Positions 6,630 through 13,646 of a DNA stretch of 15,679 bases are shown here, one piece after another; the stretch's first letter is position 1, and each line of letters starts with the position of its first letter. The notes under the pieces were generated by a model, which did not search any database, was not told the DNA's origin, and was given only the letters and a program-made list of their open reading frames with translations. A program made the translations under genes and the position numbers. The stretch comes from Rhodospirillaceae bacterium (GTDB lineage Bacteria; Pseudomonadota; Alphaproteobacteria; Rickettsiales; UBA3002), in NCBI GenBank assembly GCA_947458525.1, contig CANHAG010000003.1:1-15679 (forward strand), written 5' to 3'.

Positions 6630-7912
6630 GCGGCGCCTTGCGCATCGGCATTGCGGGCATTGGCACGGTGGGGGCGGGGGCGCTCGCCATTTTGCGCGAC
6701 CATGCCGCCATGATCGAGGCCCGTGCCGGCCAGCGGCTTGAGGTTGTCGCCGTCAGTATGCGCGACCCGAACAAACCGCGCTCTGTCGATCTTTCAGGAT
6801 TGAAACTAGTGCCCCATCCCGAAGCACTTGCCGACGAGCCGCTGGATGTAGTGGTGGAGCTGATGGGCGGGCATGAGGGCGCGGCGCATCAGCTTGTCAC
6901 CCGCGCGCTGACCAGGGGCAAACACGTGGTCAGCGCTAATAAGGCGCTGATTGCCCATCACGGTATGGCGCTGGCGGCGCTGGCCGAAACGCATGACCGC
7001 GTGCTGGCCTTTGAAGCGGCGGTGGCGGGCGGTATTCCCATTATCGCGGCGATTCGCAGTGGCCTTGCCGCTAACCGCCTCACCCGCGTGGCAGGGATAT
7101 TGAACGGCACCTGCAATTATATTTTAAGCAAAATGCTTGAGGCGGATGCGGATTTTGCCGAGGTGCTGGCCGAGGCCGGAAAGCTGGGCTATCTTGAGGC
7201 CGACCCTGCGCTTGATATTGACGGGATTGATGCCGGGCATAAAGTCTCTATTCTCGCGGCGCTGGCCTTTGGCACCGTGCCGGATTTTGCCGGGGTGAAG
7301 CTCGGGGGCATCCGCGAGGTGACGCTGCGCGATATGCATTACGCCCGTGATTTCGGCTACCGCATCAAGCTTCTGGGTATTGCCGAGCGTCGGGATGAGG
7401 CGCTGCTGCAGCGTGTGGAGCCGTGCCTCGTACCGGTCAGCAGTCCGCTTGCTTCGGTGGATGGTGCCTATAATGCGGTGGAAGTGGAAGGCGACGCGGT
7501 AGGGCGCGTCGTGTTTGAAGGGCGCGGCGCGGGCGCCGGCCCCACTGGCTCAGCTGTGGTAGCCGATCTTATTGCCATTGCGCGCGGCGATCGCTACCCG
7601 CCTTTCACCCTGCCCACCGGTCAGCTTGCACGTGCCCGGGCGCTAGACGCTGCCGCGCGGGAAGGGTGCTATTATCTGCGGCTGAGTTTGAAAGATGAGC
7701 CGGGGGTGCTGGCCGAATTCACCCGTGAATTTGCTGCGCAGCATATTTCTGTTAAATCTATTGTGCAGCGCGAAATTGCCGAAGATGGTTCGGCGCAGGT
7801 GGTGGTTGTCACGCACCATACGAACGAGGCGGCGATGCAGCGCGTGGTGAAGTCCATTGCCGCTTTGCCATGCACGACGCGGACGCCAGTATTGTTACGC
7901 ATTCACGCATAG
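6626..7912 (+). CDS. hom: Homoserine dehydrogenase with C-terminal ACT domain
   Basis: A 428-aa monofunctional enzyme of normal length. It reduces aspartate-4-semialdehyde to homoserine, the branch to threonine and methionine. The Rossmann NAD(P) loop is GIAGIGTVGAG (8-18). SANKALIA (103-110) carries the conserved Lys106. GTCNYIL (161-167) and the catalytic-region signature EADPALDIDGIDAGHK (191-206, Lys206) follow. An ACT domain (about 347-425, starting at LKDEPGVLAEFTREF) points to feedback control by an amino acid, usually threonine. The ATG overlaps the TGA of the aminotransferase by 4 nt, and glpX follows after 9 nt, so the three genes are one operon. Confidence 0.97.
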   Translation: MSGALRIGIAGIGTVGAGALAILRDHAAMIEARAGQRLEVVAVSMRDPNKPRSVDLSGLKLVPHPEALADEPLDVVVELMGGHEGAAHQLVTRALTRGKHVVSANKALIAHHGMALAALAETHDRVLAFEAAVAGGIPIIAAIRSGLAANRLTRVAGILNGTCNYILSKMLEADADFAEVLAEAGKLGYLEADPALDIDGIDAGHKVSILAALAFGTVPDFAGVKLGGIREVTLRDMHYARDFGYRIKLLGIAERRDEALLQRVEPCLVPVSSPLASVDGAYNAVEVEGDAVGRVVFEGRGAGAGPTGSAVVADLIAIARGDRYPPFTLPTGQLARARALDAAAREGCYYLRLSLKDEPGVLAEFTREFAAQHISVKSIVQREIAEDGSAQVVVVTHHTNEAAMQRVVKSIAALPCTTRTPVLLRIHA

Positions 7913-7921
7913 GAGAGACAT

Positions 7922-8923
7922 ATGAGATCCGCACATCTGAGCAAGGAAGATATGGGCAGCTGGTGGATGGATAGAAACTTCGCCCTCGAAGCCGTACGGG
8001 TGACGGAAGCCGCTGCGCTTGCCGCTTCGCACTGGGTGGGCAAAGGCAAAGAGAAAGACGCGGATCAGGCGGCAGTGAATGCCATGCGCGAGGCGCTCAA
8101 TGGCCTTACGATTGATGGCACCGTGGTGATTGGCGAGGGCGAGCGCGATAAAGCGCCGATGCTGTATATCGGCGAGAAAGTGGGCACCGGGCAGGGGCCG
8201 CAGATTGATATTGCGCTTGACCCGCTGGAAGGCACCACGCTCTGCGCCACTGGGGGGCCGAACTCGCTTGCGGTGGTCGCACTTGCCGAGCACGGCGGGT
8301 TTCTGCATGCGCCGGATGTCTATATGGAAAAAATCGCCGTGGGTGGGGATTTGCCAGCGGGCGTGGTGGATCTTGACCATAGCCCGGCGCAGAATCTCAA
8401 ATCCCTCGCCAAAGCCAAAAAATGCGAAATCAGTGACCTGACGGTTGTGATACTCAATCGCCCGCGTCATGAGGAAATCATTGCCAAAGTGCGCGAAGCG
8501 GGCGCGCGGATTCAGCTGATTCAGGACGGTGACGTGGCCGGGGTGATTGCTACCGCCTCGCCCGGCACGGGGGCGGATATGTATCTGGGCATTGGCGGCG
8601 CGCCGGAAGGCGTGCTGGCGGCGGCGGCGCTGCGCTCCATTGGTGGGCAGATGCAGGGCCGGCTGCTCTTCAGCGAGGAGGCGGAAAAAGACCGCGCCCG
8701 GCGCATGGGGATTACGGATTTATCGCGCAAATATACCATCCTCGACATGGCGAAGGGGGATGTGATGTTCGCCGCCACCGGCGTGACGGACGGGGCGATG
8801 TTGCGCGGGGTCAAACGCAGCGCCAAAGGCGCGGTCACGCATTCGATTGTCATGCGCAGCAAAACCGGCACGGTGCGCATCATCGAAGCGCAGCATAATT
8901 TCACCCGCAAGAAAGAAATTTAG
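7922..8923 (+). CDS. glpX: Class II fructose-1,6-bisphosphatase GlpX
   Basis: A 333-aa cytoplasmic phosphatase that hydrolyses fructose-1,6-bisphosphate in gluconeogenesis. The metal-binding residues are present: Asp48 in DADQAA, Glu72 in GEGERDKAPM, and Asp100/Glu103 in DPLEGTT. All are offset by 15 from the E. coli GlpX residues (Asp33, Glu57, Asp85, Glu88), so the N-terminus is about 15 residues longer. GIGGAPEGVLAA lies in the C-terminal half. AGGAGA at 7911-7916, overlapping the hom stop, is a strong ribosome site 5 nt before the ATG and fixes the start. Last gene of the operon; the recJ gene that often follows in alphaproteobacteria is absent here. Confidence 0.97.
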   Translation: MRSAHLSKEDMGSWWMDRNFALEAVRVTEAAALAASHWVGKGKEKDADQAAVNAMREALNGLTIDGTVVIGEGERDKAPMLYIGEKVGTGQGPQIDIALDPLEGTTLCATGGPNSLAVVALAEHGGFLHAPDVYMEKIAVGGDLPAGVVDLDHSPAQNLKSLAKAKKCEISDLTVVILNRPRHEEIIAKVREAGARIQLIQDGDVAGVIATASPGTGADMYLGIGGAPEGVLAAAALRSIGGQMQGRLLFSEEAEKDRARRMGITDLSRKYTILDMAKGDVMFAATGVTDGAMLRGVKRSAKGAVTHSIVMRSKTGTVRIIEAQHNFTRKKEI

Positions 8924-8987
8924 TATCAGGTGCAGCATGTTCATTCTGCGTGCCGGCATGATGCCAGTTAGAAATTTCTGAAACCTG
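8924..8987. other. Convergent intergenic gap between glpX and the 343-aa orphan
   Basis: Only 64 bp separate two converging genes. It contains a short hairpin GGCAT/ATGCC-like motif near 8954-8964 and a 10-bp palindrome AGAAATTTCT at 8970-8979. Neither is followed by a clear T-run, so a bidirectional terminator is possible but not shown. Confidence 0.3.
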
Positions 8988-10019
8988 CTACCGCGCCGCC
9001 TGTGCAGCTGCAGCCTCGCGCGAGGCGGTGATGTGATCGGCAAAATGCCCGGCAACGTTGCGTGGGCCATGGGGGCGCACCCGGTCGGCAAAACTTTGGG
9101 TTGGGGAGGTGCCGCCTGCGGGGCTTGCATCTCTGGTGGCGGCCGTGCCACCGGCAGCACCATCAAACAGCACGAAGGGAAGCTCCGTCATCAGCAGATC
9201 GCCCCGGTTCACCATCTCGGCGAGGCGCTGTATCTCACCGTTTGTATCAATCACTTTCAGCGCCCGGGTTCTCTCATTGGCATTCAGCTGCGCGAATGAT
9301 TTTCCGGTAGTCTGGCGCACGACCCTATCCATCTGGGGGTCGGCCGCAATCACGACCGAGAAAATCTGCGCCGGGGTAATGGCGCGGCCACGCAGGCGCT
9401 GGCGTTCGAGTGCCAGAATCTGATCATGCGCGCTTGGGGCGTGAAGCCCATGCGCGCGGCCGACAAAGAATTCAACGCCGTTCTGCACAAAAAGCCCTGA
9501 AAACATGGCCACAGCACTGACCCCGAAACGCTGCATGAAGCCGCCCACATGCTCGGCCAGCAGGCTACCTGCGACCACATCCATCCCCACCGTCAGCAGC
9601 CCGAGCGTGGTGGCGCCTGCTATCAGTGCCGCGCCAAAATTCAGCCAGCCTTTGCGCCCCTGCCGCTCAATCGCCTGTGCCAGAATGCGGTTGCCGGGAA
9701 TGCCTGCCTCTTCATTGCCGTAAGCCACCAGCCGCAGATGCGCGCGCGTGACCTGTGCCGGGTCAAGCCCGAGCTGCATGGATATTTCTTCGCGGTATTT
9801 ATTCGTCATCTCATCCTGAAATCGCCAGCCACCGCGCAGGGAGAAAAATGTCTGCAGCGCCACCCCGCCCAGCACAACGGCAAATGGTAGCAGCGTGCCG
9901 CTCGAGAGCCAGCTTGAAACCAGCACAGCGGTGGACACCACCCCCTTGCCCAGCAGGTAGGCTTTAAGGTCGCTTACGAACCCAAGCGCCCGCGCGCGTA
10001 TGTCTTGCAACAGATTCAT
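8988..10019 (-). CDS. Orphan membrane protein, about three TM segments
   Basis: A 343-aa protein I do not recognise. Hydrophobic segments lie at about 26-61 (one long or two short), 126-152 and 164-187. Between the first two is a charged loop, including FQDEMTNKYREEISMQLGLDPAQVTR, that resembles the cytosolic loop of small proteins of the DUF/VIT1 type in spirit but matches no family I can name. Residues about 190-280 form a soluble domain, then a Gly/Ala/Thr linker (286-307). The tail (309-330) contains two similar motifs, SFADRV and HFADHI. TAGAAT ends 9 nt before the ATG with no Shine-Dalgarno, and 11-bp PHO-like repeats lie upstream, so phosphate-responsive expression is inferred. Convergent with glpX. 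GC content matches the neighbours. Confidence 0.75.
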   Translation of the reverse strand: MNLLQDIRARALGFVSDLKAYLLGKGVVSTAVLVSSWLSSGTLLPFAVVLGGVALQTFFSLRGGWRFQDEMTNKYREEISMQLGLDPAQVTRAHLRLVAYGNEEAGIPGNRILAQAIERQGRKGWLNFGAALIAGATTLGLLTVGMDVVAGSLLAEHVGGFMQRFGVSAVAMFSGLFVQNGVEFFVGRAHGLHAPSAHDQILALERQRLRGRAITPAQIFSVVIAADPQMDRVVRQTTGKSFAQLNANERTRALKVIDTNGEIQRLAEMVNRGDLLMTELPFVLFDGAAGGTAATRDASPAGGTSPTQSFADRVRPHGPRNVAGHFADHITASREAAAAQAAR

Positions 10020-10028
10020 GCAGCTTGC

Positions 10029-10085
10029 ATTCTAGCAGAGCGTCTGGCGGAGAAATATGAAGGTTTGATGAAGGTTTCAGGTCAG
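10029..10085 (-). promoter_or_regulatory. PHO-like 11-bp repeats and -10 of the 343-aa orphan gene
   Basis: The minus strand carries CCTTCAT-CAAA-CCTTCAT (10074-10057), two identical 7-mers with an 11-bp period, preceded at the same period by the degenerate CTGACCT (10085-10079). It matches the PhoB consensus at 13 of 18 positions. TAGAAT (10034-10029) follows 22 bp later, two 11-bp turns rather than one, and ends 9 nt before the ATG. The repeat is clear; assignment to PhoB is tentative. Confidence 0.4.
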
Positions 10086-10086
10086 C

Positions 10087-10611
10087 TTATGCCTTGTAAT
10101 TCTGCGAAAGCTTCACGTAATGCTCGGCGGAAAAGGGGATATAGTCCCTCTCCTCCTGCGTGATGTCGCGCAGATATCTGGCCGGGTTGCCCGCCCAGAG
10201 CTGTTCTTTTGGCAGGCGTTTTTTGGGGGTGAGCACGGCGCCCGCGGCCAGAAACCCGAAGGGCTCTACCACTGCAAAATCAAGCACCACCGACCCCATG
10301 CCGATAAAGGCGAAATCCTCGATTTTACAGGCATGAATCGTGGCCTGATGGCCAATCGTCACGTCTGATCCAATCACCGTCGGCCCGATATTACGGGTCA
10401 CATGCACGACCGTGCCGTCTTGAATGTTGCTGCGCTCGCCGATGCGGATGGAATTGACATCGCCGCGAATCACGCAGCCGAACCAGATGTTGGAATCCTT
10501 GCCGATATGCACATCGCCAATCACCACCGCGCCGGGCGCAATCCATGCGTCCGGGTGAATGGTCGGCATTACGCCCTTATAAGGCAGGATGATGGGAGAT
10601 GGTGCGTGCAT
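10087..10611 (-). CDS. Gamma-class carbonic anhydrase family protein (YrdA/PaaY-like)
   Basis: A 174-aa left-handed beta-helix protein built from hexapeptide repeats such as IAPGAVV, VIGDVH and TVIGSDVTIGH. The three zinc ligands of gamma-carbonic anhydrases are in place: His70 (GTVVHV), His88 (TIGHQA) and His93 (TIHAC). The conserved RGD (Arg49-Asp51) and Gln64-Asp65 are present too. The C-terminus after about 140 is the usual helix that packs on the helix of a neighbouring subunit in the trimer. Family members either hydrate CO2 or act as acyl-CoA thioesterases or uncharacterised hydrolases, so activity is not certain. The ATG at 10611 has only a weak GAGA upstream. It ends just before the PHO-like repeats of the next gene on the same strand. 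Confidence 0.93.
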   Translation of the reverse strand: MHAPSPIILPYKGVMPTIHPDAWIAPGAVVIGDVHIGKDSNIWFGCVIRGDVNSIRIGERSNIQDGTVVHVTRNIGPTVIGSDVTIGHQATIHACKIEDFAFIGMGSVVLDFAVVEPFGFLAAGAVLTPKKRLPKEQLWAGNPARYLRDITQEERDYIPFSAEHYVKLSQNYKA

Positions 10612-10636
10612 AGGTAATTCTCTGTTAGTTAGCCCT

Positions 10637-10729
10637 GAGCCTAGAGCCTTTAGGTTTTAGCTTTTCTATGACACGAGGCAACCCCTTACCACATACGCAT
10701 GAGAGCTAAAACCTCACGGCTACAGGCTC
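10637..10729. repeat. Long imperfect inverted repeat between argC and the carbonic anhydrase gene
   Basis: Arms of 26 nt (10637-10662 and 10704-10729) pair at 22 of 26 positions around a 41-nt loop. The inner 11 bp, AGCTAAAACCT against AGGTTTTAGCT, are perfect. It starts 8 bp after the argC stop on the minus strand, where the RNA could form a large hairpin, but no T-run follows. It may act as a terminator or RNA-processing stem, or be a small non-autonomous palindromic element. Confidence 0.65.
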
Positions 10730-10737
10730 GAGGCGCT

Positions 10738-11790
10738 CTAAGGAAACACCGCCGTTGCCACCAGCCCCGTCATCTCGGGCAGGCCCAGCATCAGGTTGGC
10801 GTTCTGCAGCGCCTGACCGGAGGCTCCTTTGCCCAGATTATCAATCACCGAGACAAGGATGGCCTCTCCCGCCCGCCTGCCGGGATGGACGGAAATATGG
10901 CAGCGATTCGTGCCTTTTACCGCATGCGTGCTCGGCGCATTTTTCACCAGCCGCACGAAGGCTTCCCCGTGATAGCGTGTGTTGATTGCTTCCTGCAGAT
11001 CCGTAAGGCTTGCGCCTTTTACGAGCGTCACCTGAATCGTCGCGAGCATACCGCGCGTTACGGGAATAAGATGCGGCGTAAAACTCACCCCCACCGCCAT
11101 GCCTGCGGCGCCTGAAAGCTCCTGCTCAATTTCTGCCGTGTGGCGGTGGCGGCCGATGCCATAGGCGCTTGCCCCGCCTTCAAGCTCGGTAAAAAGCATT
11201 TCCTGTTTCACGCTGCGCCCGGCGCCGGAAATACCCGACAGCGCATTGATGGTGATGTGATGCGGGTCAATCAGTTTGGCGGTAACTAGCGGCAGCAGAG
11301 GCAGGAGCGAACAGGTAGGGTAACAGCCGGGATTCGCCACGAGCCGCGAAGCAGAAATTTTCTCTCGCCCCCATTCGGTTAGCCCATAGACTGCCGTTTT
11401 TTGCAAGCTCGTGGCCTGATGGGGATGGCCATACCATTCCTCATACTGTGCCGGATCATGCAGGCGGAAATCGGCCGATAAATCGACAATACTCACCGAG
11501 TCGGGCAGGGCGGCGATAATGGGCTGAGTCGTGCCGTGCGGCAGGCAGCAGAAAATCAAATCAAGGGCGGAAGTATCAAGCTCTTCGAGTTTCACCAGCC
11601 GTGGCAGGTCGCGGTGCGCCAGATGCGGGTAAATCTCGCCCACGGCTTTACCGGCCTGCGAATCGCCGGTGAGCGCTGCGACATGAAATTGCGGGTGATG
11701 CTCCAGCAGGCGCAGCAGCTCCGCCCCCGTATAGCCGGAGGCGCCGAGAATCGCGGTCTTGATGGTGGCGCGGCTGGAATGTTTCGTCAT
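10738..11790 (-). CDS. argC: N-acetyl-gamma-glutamyl-phosphate reductase ArgC
   Basis: About 350 aa; third step of arginine synthesis, NADPH-dependent reduction of N-acetylglutamyl-5-phosphate to the semialdehyde. Motifs: dinucleotide loop GASGYTGAELLRLL near the N-terminus, FCCLPHGTT, VDLSADFRLHD, and the catalytic Cys in VANPGCYPT (Cys156 from this start). GRHRHTAEIEQ carries the conserved catalytic-region His. It is the long form typical of alphaproteobacteria (about 350 aa). Two in-frame ATGs exist. I prefer 11790 because AGGA lies 8 nt before it; the ATG at 11799 (three codons longer) would sit immediately against that AGG. Downstream of rplM and rpsI on the same strand, an arrangement common in alphaproteobacteria, separated from rpsI by a heptamer repeat. 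Confidence 0.95.
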   Translation of the reverse strand: MTKHSSRATIKTAILGASGYTGAELLRLLEHHPQFHVAALTGDSQAGKAVGEIYPHLAHRDLPRLVKLEELDTSALDLIFCCLPHGTTQPIIAALPDSVSIVDLSADFRLHDPAQYEEWYGHPHQATSLQKTAVYGLTEWGREKISASRLVANPGCYPTCSLLPLLPLVTAKLIDPHHITINALSGISGAGRSVKQEMLFTELEGGASAYGIGRHRHTAEIEQELSGAAGMAVGVSFTPHLIPVTRGMLATIQVTLVKGASLTDLQEAINTRYHGEAFVRLVKNAPSTHAVKGTNRCHISVHPGRRAGEAILVSVIDNLGKGASGQALQNANLMLGLPEMTGLVATAVFP

Positions 11791-11820
11791 CTGACCCATC
11801 CTGCTCGTTACCGGGTTCTA

Positions 11821-11855
11821 ATAACGAATGACGGATAACGAATAACGAATAACGA
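11821..11855. repeat. Five tandem copies of a 7-bp unit between rpsI and argC
   Basis: The plus strand has ATAACGA repeated at 11821, 11835, 11842 and 11849, with a degenerate copy ATGACGG at 11828. In the mRNA (minus) the unit is UCGUUAU. The array fills most of the 57-66 nt between the rpsI stop and the argC start, directly upstream of the argC ribosome site. Such short tandem arrays can change copy number by slippage. Confidence 0.85.
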
Positions 11856-11856
11856 A

Positions 11857-12300
11857 CTAGCGTTTGCTGAACTGGAAGCTGCGGCGTGCCTTGCGGTGGC
11901 CGTATTTCTTACGCTCGACCACACGGCTGTCGCGGGTGAGGAAGCCGCCCTGACGCAGCACTTTGTGATATTCTGGATTATACGCATCCAGCGCGCGGCT
12001 GATGCCGTGGCGCACGGCGCCGGCCTGACCTGAAAGCCCACCGCCCAGCACCGTGACGATGACATCGAATTTGCCTTCTTCCCCAAGCGCGGCGAAAGGC
12101 TGGTTGATGATCATGCGCAGCACGGGACGGGCAAAATACTGCTCCAGCGTCTTGCCGTTGATGCTGTATTTGCCTTTGCCCTTTTTCACCCAGACGCGGG
12201 CGACCGCATTCTTGCGGCGGCCAGTGCCGTAAGCGCGGCCTTTAGCATCCACCTCAGCGGTGCGGGTTTCATTTTCTGCGGTTGCTGCTGCGCGTGCCAT
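11857..12300 (-). CDS. rpsI: 30S ribosomal protein S9
   Basis: A 147-aa protein. The S9 core starts around residue 22 with [17 protein letters not shown], and the basic C-terminal tail ends in [11 protein letters not shown], the SKR terminus that reaches the P-site tRNA anticodon stem. [20 protein letters not shown] (about 85-104) is the most conserved stretch. The first 20 residues are an Ala/Thr/Glu-rich extension, common in alphaproteobacterial S9. AGGA 6-7 nt upstream of the ATG is the ribosome site. The gene follows rplM by 16 nt and is cotranscribed with it. Confidence 0.98.
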   Translation of the reverse strand: MARAAATAENETRTAEVDAKGRAYGTGRRKNAVARVWVKKGKGKYSINGKTLEQYFARPVLRMIINQPFAALGEEGKFDVIVTVLGGGLSGQAGAVRHGISRALDAYNPEYHKVLRQGGFLTRDSRVVERKKYGHRKARRSFQFSKR

Positions 12301-12316
12301 AAATTGTCCTATCGTA

Positions 12317-12778
12317 TTAGCGTGCGTTTTTAACGTTCATAGCGGCGAAATCCACCGTTTTGGGCGATTGCGCCGCATGCGGATGTTCCGCCCCGGCATA
12401 AACAAACAGATGCCCCATCTGCCGGCGGCCAAGGGGGCTGTCCTTCGGAATCATGCGCTCTACCGCTTTTTCAACGATACGCTCGGGCTTGCCTTCACGG
12501 TGGAGATATTCGGGCGTTGCCGATTTCACCCCGCCTGGAAACCCGGTATGGCGGTAATAAATCTTGTTGCTGCGTTTGCGGCCGGTGAGTTTCACCTTGC
12601 CGGCATTGATGATCACCACGTGATCCCCGCAATCCATGTGTGGGGTGAAGCTTGGCTTATGCTTGCCGCGCAGCACTTTGGCGACATAGCTTGCGAGGCG
12701 GCCTAATACGACCCCTTCTGCATCAATTACAAGCCATTCTTTTTTAATATCTTTTGGCGTTGCCGAAAATGTTTTCAT
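12317..12778 (-). CDS. rplM: 50S ribosomal protein L13
   Basis: A 153-aa protein, normal for L13. Early 50S assembly protein binding 23S rRNA. Visible family motifs are [16 protein letters not shown] (15-30), [22 protein letters not shown] (38-59), [12 protein letters not shown] (about 73-84) and [21 protein letters not shown] (about 109-129). AAGGG stands about 10 nt before the ATG. First gene of rplM-rpsI-argC; the promoter is a TTGACA-containing site about 65 bp upstream, giving an ordinary leader, unlike the leaderless-looking genes nearby. Confidence 0.98.
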   Translation of the reverse strand: MKTFSATPKDIKKEWLVIDAEGVVLGRLASYVAKVLRGKHKPSFTPHMDCGDHVVIINAGKVKLTGRKRSNKIYYRHTGFPGGVKSATPEYLHREGKPERIVEKAVERMIPKDSPLGRRQMGHLFVYAGAEHPHAAQSPKTVDFAAMNVKNAR

Positions 12779-12817
12779 AGTGTGTTTAACCCTTATCTTA
12801 CCGCAAACAGGTGGCGT

Positions 12818-12847
12818 GGTTTACGCTAAAGCCCCCGCGGCTGTCAA
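12818..12847 (-). promoter_or_regulatory. Promoter of rplM-rpsI-argC
   Basis: A perfect TTGACA on the minus strand (12847-12842) is followed after 18 bp by TAAACC (12823-12818), or after 17 bp by GTAAAC. The -10 is weak, so the exact start is uncertain. A start near 12811 would give a leader of about 30 nt containing the AAGGG ribosome site. Confidence 0.4.
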
Positions 12848-12861
12848 GGCAAATTGCAGGC

Positions 12862-12890
12862 TCGACCAACGGGGCGCGAGGGGTTACAGT
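12862..12890 (+). promoter_or_regulatory. Promoter of rsmE-gshA, predicted leaderless
   Basis: TCGACC (12862-12867), 17 bp and TACAGT (12885-12890) end 6 nt before the rsmE ATG. The -10 hexamer is identical to that of the aminotransferase operon. There is no Shine-Dalgarno. The mRNA would begin at or within a nucleotide of the start codon. Confidence 0.45.
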
Positions 12891-12896
12891 CTCGCC

Positions 12897-13646
12897 ATGA
12901 CGATTCCGCGCCTTGCTTCTGATATTCCTCTCCATCCGGGGGCGGTGCTGCCGCTTACGCCGGCGCAGCATCACTACCTGCTGCATGTGTTGCGGCTGAA
13001 GCCGGGGGATGCGCTGCGTCTGTTTCATGCAGACTCCGGAGAGTTTTCTGCCCGCATCCATCACCTGACCAAGCGCGAGGGTTCGCTTGTGCTCGTGACA
13101 CAGGTGCGCCCGCCGAAATTATCGCCGGATCTGTGGGTATGTTTTGCGCCCGTAAAAGGCGGGCGGACGGAGACGATCCTCGAAAAGATCACCGAGCTTG
13201 GTGCGCGGGTGATTCAGCCCGTGCTTACCCGCCGCGCAGTGGTTGATAAGCTTAACCCCGAGCGCGCCATGGCCACCATTCGCGAAGCGGCGGAGCAATG
13301 CGAGCGGCTGGATGTGCCTGAGCTCAGGCCAATGCTGCCGCTTGCGAATCTGCTGGCCGATTGGCCCAAAGACAGGCCGCTTTTTTATGGCGATGAAGCA
13401 GGTGGGGGTGAGACGTTTTCGCCCACCATGCTGCGCGGCGTGGCGCATGCCGCCTGCCTTATTGGCCCGGAAGGCGGGTTTGCGCCTGAAGAATTCGCCA
13501 TGCTGCGCCACTGCCCTTTTGCCCGCCCGGTAGGGCTTGGCCCGCGCATCTTGCGTTCCGACACGGCGGCGATTATCCTTACGGCATTACTCATTGCTGA
13601 GTCAGGAGATTGGCATGAACCTCCCCGCTTCGGTGCGCCAGAATAG
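12897..13646 (+). CDS. rsmE: 16S rRNA (uracil-1498-N3)-methyltransferase RsmE
   Basis: A 249-aa SPOUT-class methyltransferase. An N-terminal PUA-like domain (about 1-75, with QHHYLLHVLRLKPGD) precedes the trefoil-knot domain. Knot motifs are IGPEGGF (189-195) and GLGPRILRSDTAAI (213-226), which form the SAM pocket; EAAEQCER near 125-132 is also conserved. It methylates U1498 at the decoding site using SAM. The frame is open 39 codons further upstream, but that part overlaps the rplM promoter and carries no family similarity; the ATG at 12897 starts MTIPRL and lies 6 nt after TACAGT. The last 32 nt overlap the gshA start, so the two are translationally coupled. Confidence 0.95.
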   Translation: MTIPRLASDIPLHPGAVLPLTPAQHHYLLHVLRLKPGDALRLFHADSGEFSARIHHLTKREGSLVLVTQVRPPKLSPDLWVCFAPVKGGRTETILEKITELGARVIQPVLTRRAVVDKLNPERAMATIREAAEQCERLDVPELRPMLPLANLLADWPKDRPLFYGDEAGGGETFSPTMLRGVAHAACLIGPEGGFAPEEFAMLRHCPFARPVGLGPRILRSDTAAIILTALLIAESGDWHEPPRFGAPE

